Part shown: in pieces, positions 4,354-5,060 of the stretch | How positions within the stretch are numbered: the stretch's first letter is position 1 | Layout of the letters: each line of letters starts with the position of its first letter | NCBI GenBank assembly: GCA_017559555.1 | Contig: JAFYRH010000044.1 | Location: 1-5,060 of the forward strand | DNA: 5,060 bases | Direction of reading: 5' to 3' | Source: Clostridia bacterium | GTDB taxonomy: Bacteria; Bacillota; Clostridia; Oscillospirales; CAG-272 | Program-made: the position numbers and the translations under genes | Notes under the pieces: generated by a model | Database searches by the model: none | What the model saw: only the letters and a program-made list of their open reading frames with translations | Told to the model about the DNA's origin: nothing

Positions 4354-5060
4354 ATGACAATTCTCATTGTAATCCTCGCCCTCGCTGCTATTCTGTTTGC
4401 CAGCGGTTACCTCAAGGCTCCCCCGGATACCGCTTACATCATTACAGGTCTTGGCAAAAAGAAAATTCTGATCGGTAAAGCCGGTTGGCGCATGCCTTTC
4501 TTCACCCGTGTTGACCGTCTCTCTCTGCGCGTTATGCAGGTAGACGTTAAAACGAGTGAAGCTGTTCCCACAAACGAGTTCATCAACGTAACCGTTGACG
4601 GTGTTGCAAACATCAAGATTTCCTCTGACCCCGAACTTTTGGCTCGCGCATCCGAATCTCTTTTGAATCTGCGCCAAGCAGACCTCATTCAACTTGTTAC
4701 ACAAGTGCTTGAAGGTAACATGCGTGAGATCGTAGGTTCGGTTGGTCTGAAAGAAATGGTTCAAGACCGCCAAGGCGTTGCAAAGAAAATTACCGAAAAT
4801 GTTGTTCCCGATATGGAAAAACTCGGTATCGAAGTTGTAAACTTCAATATTCAAAACTTCAAAGACGGTGCAGGTACTATTGAAAATATGGGTATCGACA
4901 ACGTTGAGCAAATTCGCAAGAACGCACAAATCGCAAAGGCAAACGCGCAAAGAGACATCTCTATTGCAACCGCAAACGCGCAACAAGAAGCAAACGCCGT
5001 TCGCGTTGAGGCGGAAAAGAAGATTGCCGAGCAGGATGCAGAGCTTGCTGTTCAACAGGC
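4354..5060 (+). CDS. floT: Flotillin (FloT/YuaG-type SPFH protein), N-terminal part
   Basis: The frame opens at ATG 4354, with AAAGGAG (4339-4345) eight bases upstream, and is still open at the window edge; 235 residues are visible of a family length near 500. Residues 2-19 are a hydrophobic membrane-inserting segment. About 24-175 form the SPFH/PHB domain: 'APPDTAYIITGLGKKKILIGK', 'TVDGVANIKI', 'VTQVLEGNMREIVGSVGLKEM', 'MEKLGIEVVNFNIQNF'. The stretch 'VLEGNMREIVGS' closely parallels B. subtilis FloT, hence the symbol, assigned by family resemblance. From about residue 185 the Ala/Glu/Gln-rich flotillin coiled coil begins, with an 11-residue period: ANAQ at 196 and 207, encoded by identical 12-mers GCAAACGCGCAA (4939 and 4972). 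Flotillins oligomerise on the inner face of the membrane and organise functional membrane microdomains. The gene has its own promoter and two palindromes upstream; an NfeD-like partner, common beside flotillins, could lie beyond the edge. Confidence 0.93.
   Translation, partial: MTILIVILALAAILFASGYLKAPPDTAYIITGLGKKKILIGKAGWRMPFFTRVDRLSLRVMQVDVKTSEAVPTNEFINVTVDGVANIKISSDPELLARASESLLNLRQADLIQLVTQVLEGNMREIVGSVGLKEMVQDRQGVAKKITENVVPDMEKLGIEVVNFNIQNFKDGAGTIENMGIDNVEQIRKNAQIAKANAQRDISIATANAQQEANAVRVEAEKKIAEQDAELAVQQ

Noticed and set aside
4309..5055. A 248-codon open frame on the minus strand across the flotillin gene
   Set aside because: It is antisense to a clear SPFH protein. The Asn/Cys/Phe-rich translation has no domain pattern, and the frame runs over the flotillin promoter region.

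Overview
The window looks like a chromosomal segment of a low-to-medium-GC Gram-positive bacterium, most likely an uncultured gut-type member of the Clostridia. The evidence is a bifunctional HPr kinase/phosphorylase of the Firmicutes type, strong AAAGGAG ribosome-binding sites, sigma-A promoters of the TTGACA/TACAAT type, a lipoprotein foldase of PrsA/SurA type, and intergenic GTAGGGG...CCCCTAC palindromic repeats of a kind I associate with Clostridia genomes. The genus cannot be fixed from the sequence.

Layout, left to right. Positions 1-261 hold the 3' end of a plus-strand GH13 alpha-glucosidase gene, closed by an intrinsic terminator at 272-309. Positions 310-1067 contain no credible gene. 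They hold a stack of repeats: a 301-bp element with perfect 14-bp inverted ends (361-661), one half and two complete copies of a modular double-hairpin element (687-722, 743-818, 869-945), and a degenerate 23-24-bp tandem array (959-1067). A bidirectional terminator (1068-1102) then closes a two-gene operon read leftwards. Its first gene, 3117 to 2077, encodes a PrsA/SurA-like foldase lipoprotein starting at TTG. Its second gene, 2038 to 1115, encodes a membrane-anchored extracytoplasmic protein of unknown function. From a divergent promoter region (3118-3279) hprK reads rightwards (3280-4227). It is followed by a well-formed sigma-A promoter with embedded palindromes, and by a FloT-type flotillin gene (4354 onward) that runs off the window.

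How the genes may work together: HprK controls Ser46 phosphorylation of HPr, and so CcpA-dependent carbon catabolite control. The alpha-glucosidase is the kind of gene such control usually covers. The foldase, the anchored unknown and flotillin all act at the cell envelope. A cre-like sequence lies between hprK and the flotillin promoter, but its right half is imperfect, so a CcpA link to flotillin is only a hypothesis.

I see no defence system, CRISPR array, RNA gene or complete mobile element with its own recombinase. The least explained parts are the double-hairpin repeats, whose hairpin arms differ between copies while staying self-complementary, the palindromes in the flotillin promoter, and the unknown membrane protein paired with a dedicated foldase.
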